From: Unio delphinus
Lineage: Eukaryota; Mollusca; Bivalvia; Unionida; Unionidae
Assembly (NCBI GenBank): GCA_029339505.1
Contig: JAQISU010000058.1
Span: forward strand, 889,001-953,000
Direction: 5' to 3'
DNA length: 64,000 nucleotides
The notes beneath the pieces were generated by a model that searched no databases, was not told where the DNA came from, and was given only the letters and a program-made list of their open reading frames with translations. The translations under genes were made by a program, and so were the position numbers. This document shows positions 63,144-64,000 of this stretch, in pieces (positions within the stretch are counted from its first letter, which is position 1; every line of letters begins with the position of its first letter).

Positions 63144-63386
63144 TTATCGAGTATCGAGTAACGACGAAATGCAAATTGGAACTACGACCGGGGCAATCAT
63201 TGTAACCGATGCAAGTATTATTCTGGCGACAGCGAGAACGCCTGACACCGAGTACATAGTAACATCAATTGCGGTGATTCTTCGTCGGTATTTTTTTATT
63301 TTTATTTGATACTCCTCGTCGAGGGTTTTGAGTCTAGTTTGAAATTCTCTGACCTGATTATAGCGATATTGCGATGATGAAATCAT
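63144..63386 (-). CDS. Small basic protein with hydrophobic C-terminal segment
   Basis: 80-codon ORF. Residues 10-38 are charged and likely helical (RLKTLDEEYQIKIKKYRRR). Residues 43-73 are hydrophobic (VSGVLAVARIILASVTMIAPVVVP), suggesting membrane insertion. Proteins with a coiled coil followed by a Gly/Ala/Val-rich hydrophobic region often neighbour structural genes in Polinton-like elements, usually with a longer hydrophobic part, so this one may be truncated at the tandem duplication that begins just downstream. Function unknown. Confidence 0.4.
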   Translation of the reverse strand: MISSSQYRYNQVREFQTRLKTLDEEYQIKIKKYRRRITAIDVTMYSVSGVLAVARIILASVTMIAPVVVPICISSLLDTR

Positions 63387-63436
63387 TTTTATTTTAAAAA
63401 CGCTAGCGTTTTCAATTACGATTTCAATTGAAACCG

Positions 63437-64000
63437 TTATTTACTTAAATCCGCTACGAATTCCACATACCATGTTACTGATGTCATAAACAAATCTTTA
63501 TCATCGGTATTTATCGTTAACTTTTCAGTTGTATTCTTGTCGATGATCATTGAAATCGTATTATTGACCCCGGATGAACTCAACGATGAAATATTAAATT
63601 GAGTCGTTGTCACTAGTGTAAATCGATAAATACCTTTAACGGTTGCAGTGATATGTAAAATGTTGTTTGTAGGAGTCCACGCAAATGATCCGTGTTGGAT
63701 TGTGTATACTACGTTGTTGGTTTTCTCATGAGGAATTTTTGTTTTTTCAATGATTGTTATCATCCTCGAAAAATCATTTTTGATGGCTTCGATGAAGTTT
63801 TTTGTCTCATCGATGAATTTTTTAATATCAGGGAGTTTTATTTCAATTTTATCCAACGGGGTTCCAATAAATTTATCCACGATATTTCTACGAAAAATTG
63901 AAAACTGTTTTCCGTTATCCTCAATTCTAGATTGAAGTGTTGTTATTTCCAACACAGAATTTTTCAACTCATCGTTGAAAGTTTTTAATCTATCTGTAAT
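63437..64000 (-). CDS. Coiled-coil plus beta-rich protein, fibre-like, N-terminus outside the window
   Basis: The frame is open from the window edge to the TAA at about 63437. The N-terminal 90 residues are helical with heptad-like spacing (IKKFIDETKNFIEAIKNDF). From the Trp-containing SFAWTPTNNILHITATVKG the sequence is beta-rich to the end (MTSVTWYVEFVADL). A helical stalk followed by a globular beta domain that has one surface Trp pattern is what attachment fibres and C1q/TNF-like heads look like. I suggest a trimeric fibre-type or lectin-like virion protein as a hypothesis only. It is the first gene of the minus-strand cluster visible here. Confidence 0.4.
   Translation of the reverse strand: MTDRLKTFNDELKNSVLEITTLQSRIEDNGKQFSIFRRNIVDKFIGTPLDKIEIKLPDIKKFIDETKNFIEAIKNDFSRMITIIEKTKIPHEKTNNVVYTIQHGSFAWTPTNNILHITATVKGIYRFTLVTTTQFNISSLSSSGVNNTISMIIDKNTTEKLTINTDDKDLFMTSVTWYVEFVADLSK

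Overview
The window looks like an intergenic, transposon-rich piece of an invertebrate nuclear genome. It is AT-rich, full of long AT, CT, TG and AAT microsatellites and minisatellites, and carries several non-LTR retrotransposon families, a tRNA-derived SINE, DNA-transposon remnants and virus-like structural genes. A marine lophotrochozoan such as a mollusc is my guess, from the kind of LINE and Polinton genes present; the sequence does not prove it. No ordinary single-copy host gene was recognised.

Region by region. (1) 1-3.6 kb is a decayed Polinton/Maverick block on the + strand: integrase tail, small membrane protein, a capsid-associated protein, a basic peptide, a major-capsid-like gene, a cysteine/histidine protein and an intact adenain-type protease. 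(2) 4.0-13.1 kb is the most unusual part. Four direct copies of a promoter-like cassette (P1-P4) are interleaved with short ORFs. Three of these ORFs end 28-38 nt before a near-canonical histone-mRNA 3' stem-loop, each followed by a purine-rich element at the position of the U7 snRNA target. The ORFs do not look like histones. A LINE-derived RNase H ORF (6.9-8.2 kb) is embedded in the same array and has 170-bp tandem repeats behind it. (3) 13-20.9 kb holds a hAT-like MITE with an 8-bp target duplication, a 47-bp satellite, a tetranucleotide microsatellite, a SINE and a 32-bp array. (4) 20.9-24.4 kb (+) and 34.7-37.9 kb (-) are two copies of one LINE family (endonuclease, reverse transcriptase, C-terminal C2H2 finger). 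The minus copy is bounded by an 11-bp target duplication. (5) 25-34 kb has a 181-bp higher-order satellite, 28-bp and 26-bp arrays, and antisense LINE remnants. (6) 38-50 kb has AT microsatellites, a Ty3/gypsy reverse-transcriptase fragment, and an antisense CR1/L2-like LINE interrupted by an 820-bp non-autonomous element with an 8-bp target duplication. (7) 50.7-61.1 kb is mostly minisatellites: an indel-free 30-bp x 43 array, 43-, 44-, 47-, 26- and 40-bp arrays, a truncated SINE and a heavily deleted LINE. (8) 61.3-64 kb (minus strand, running off the window) is a second virus-like structural gene cluster of a different lineage from region 1, with one frameshift and a tandem duplication at a gene start.

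The two virus-like ends are probably endogenised elements. The 4-13 kb array is the best candidate for something undescribed: repeated promoter cassettes driving small proteins whose messages appear to end like replication-dependent histone mRNAs. All function calls come from reading motifs by eye; no database search was possible.
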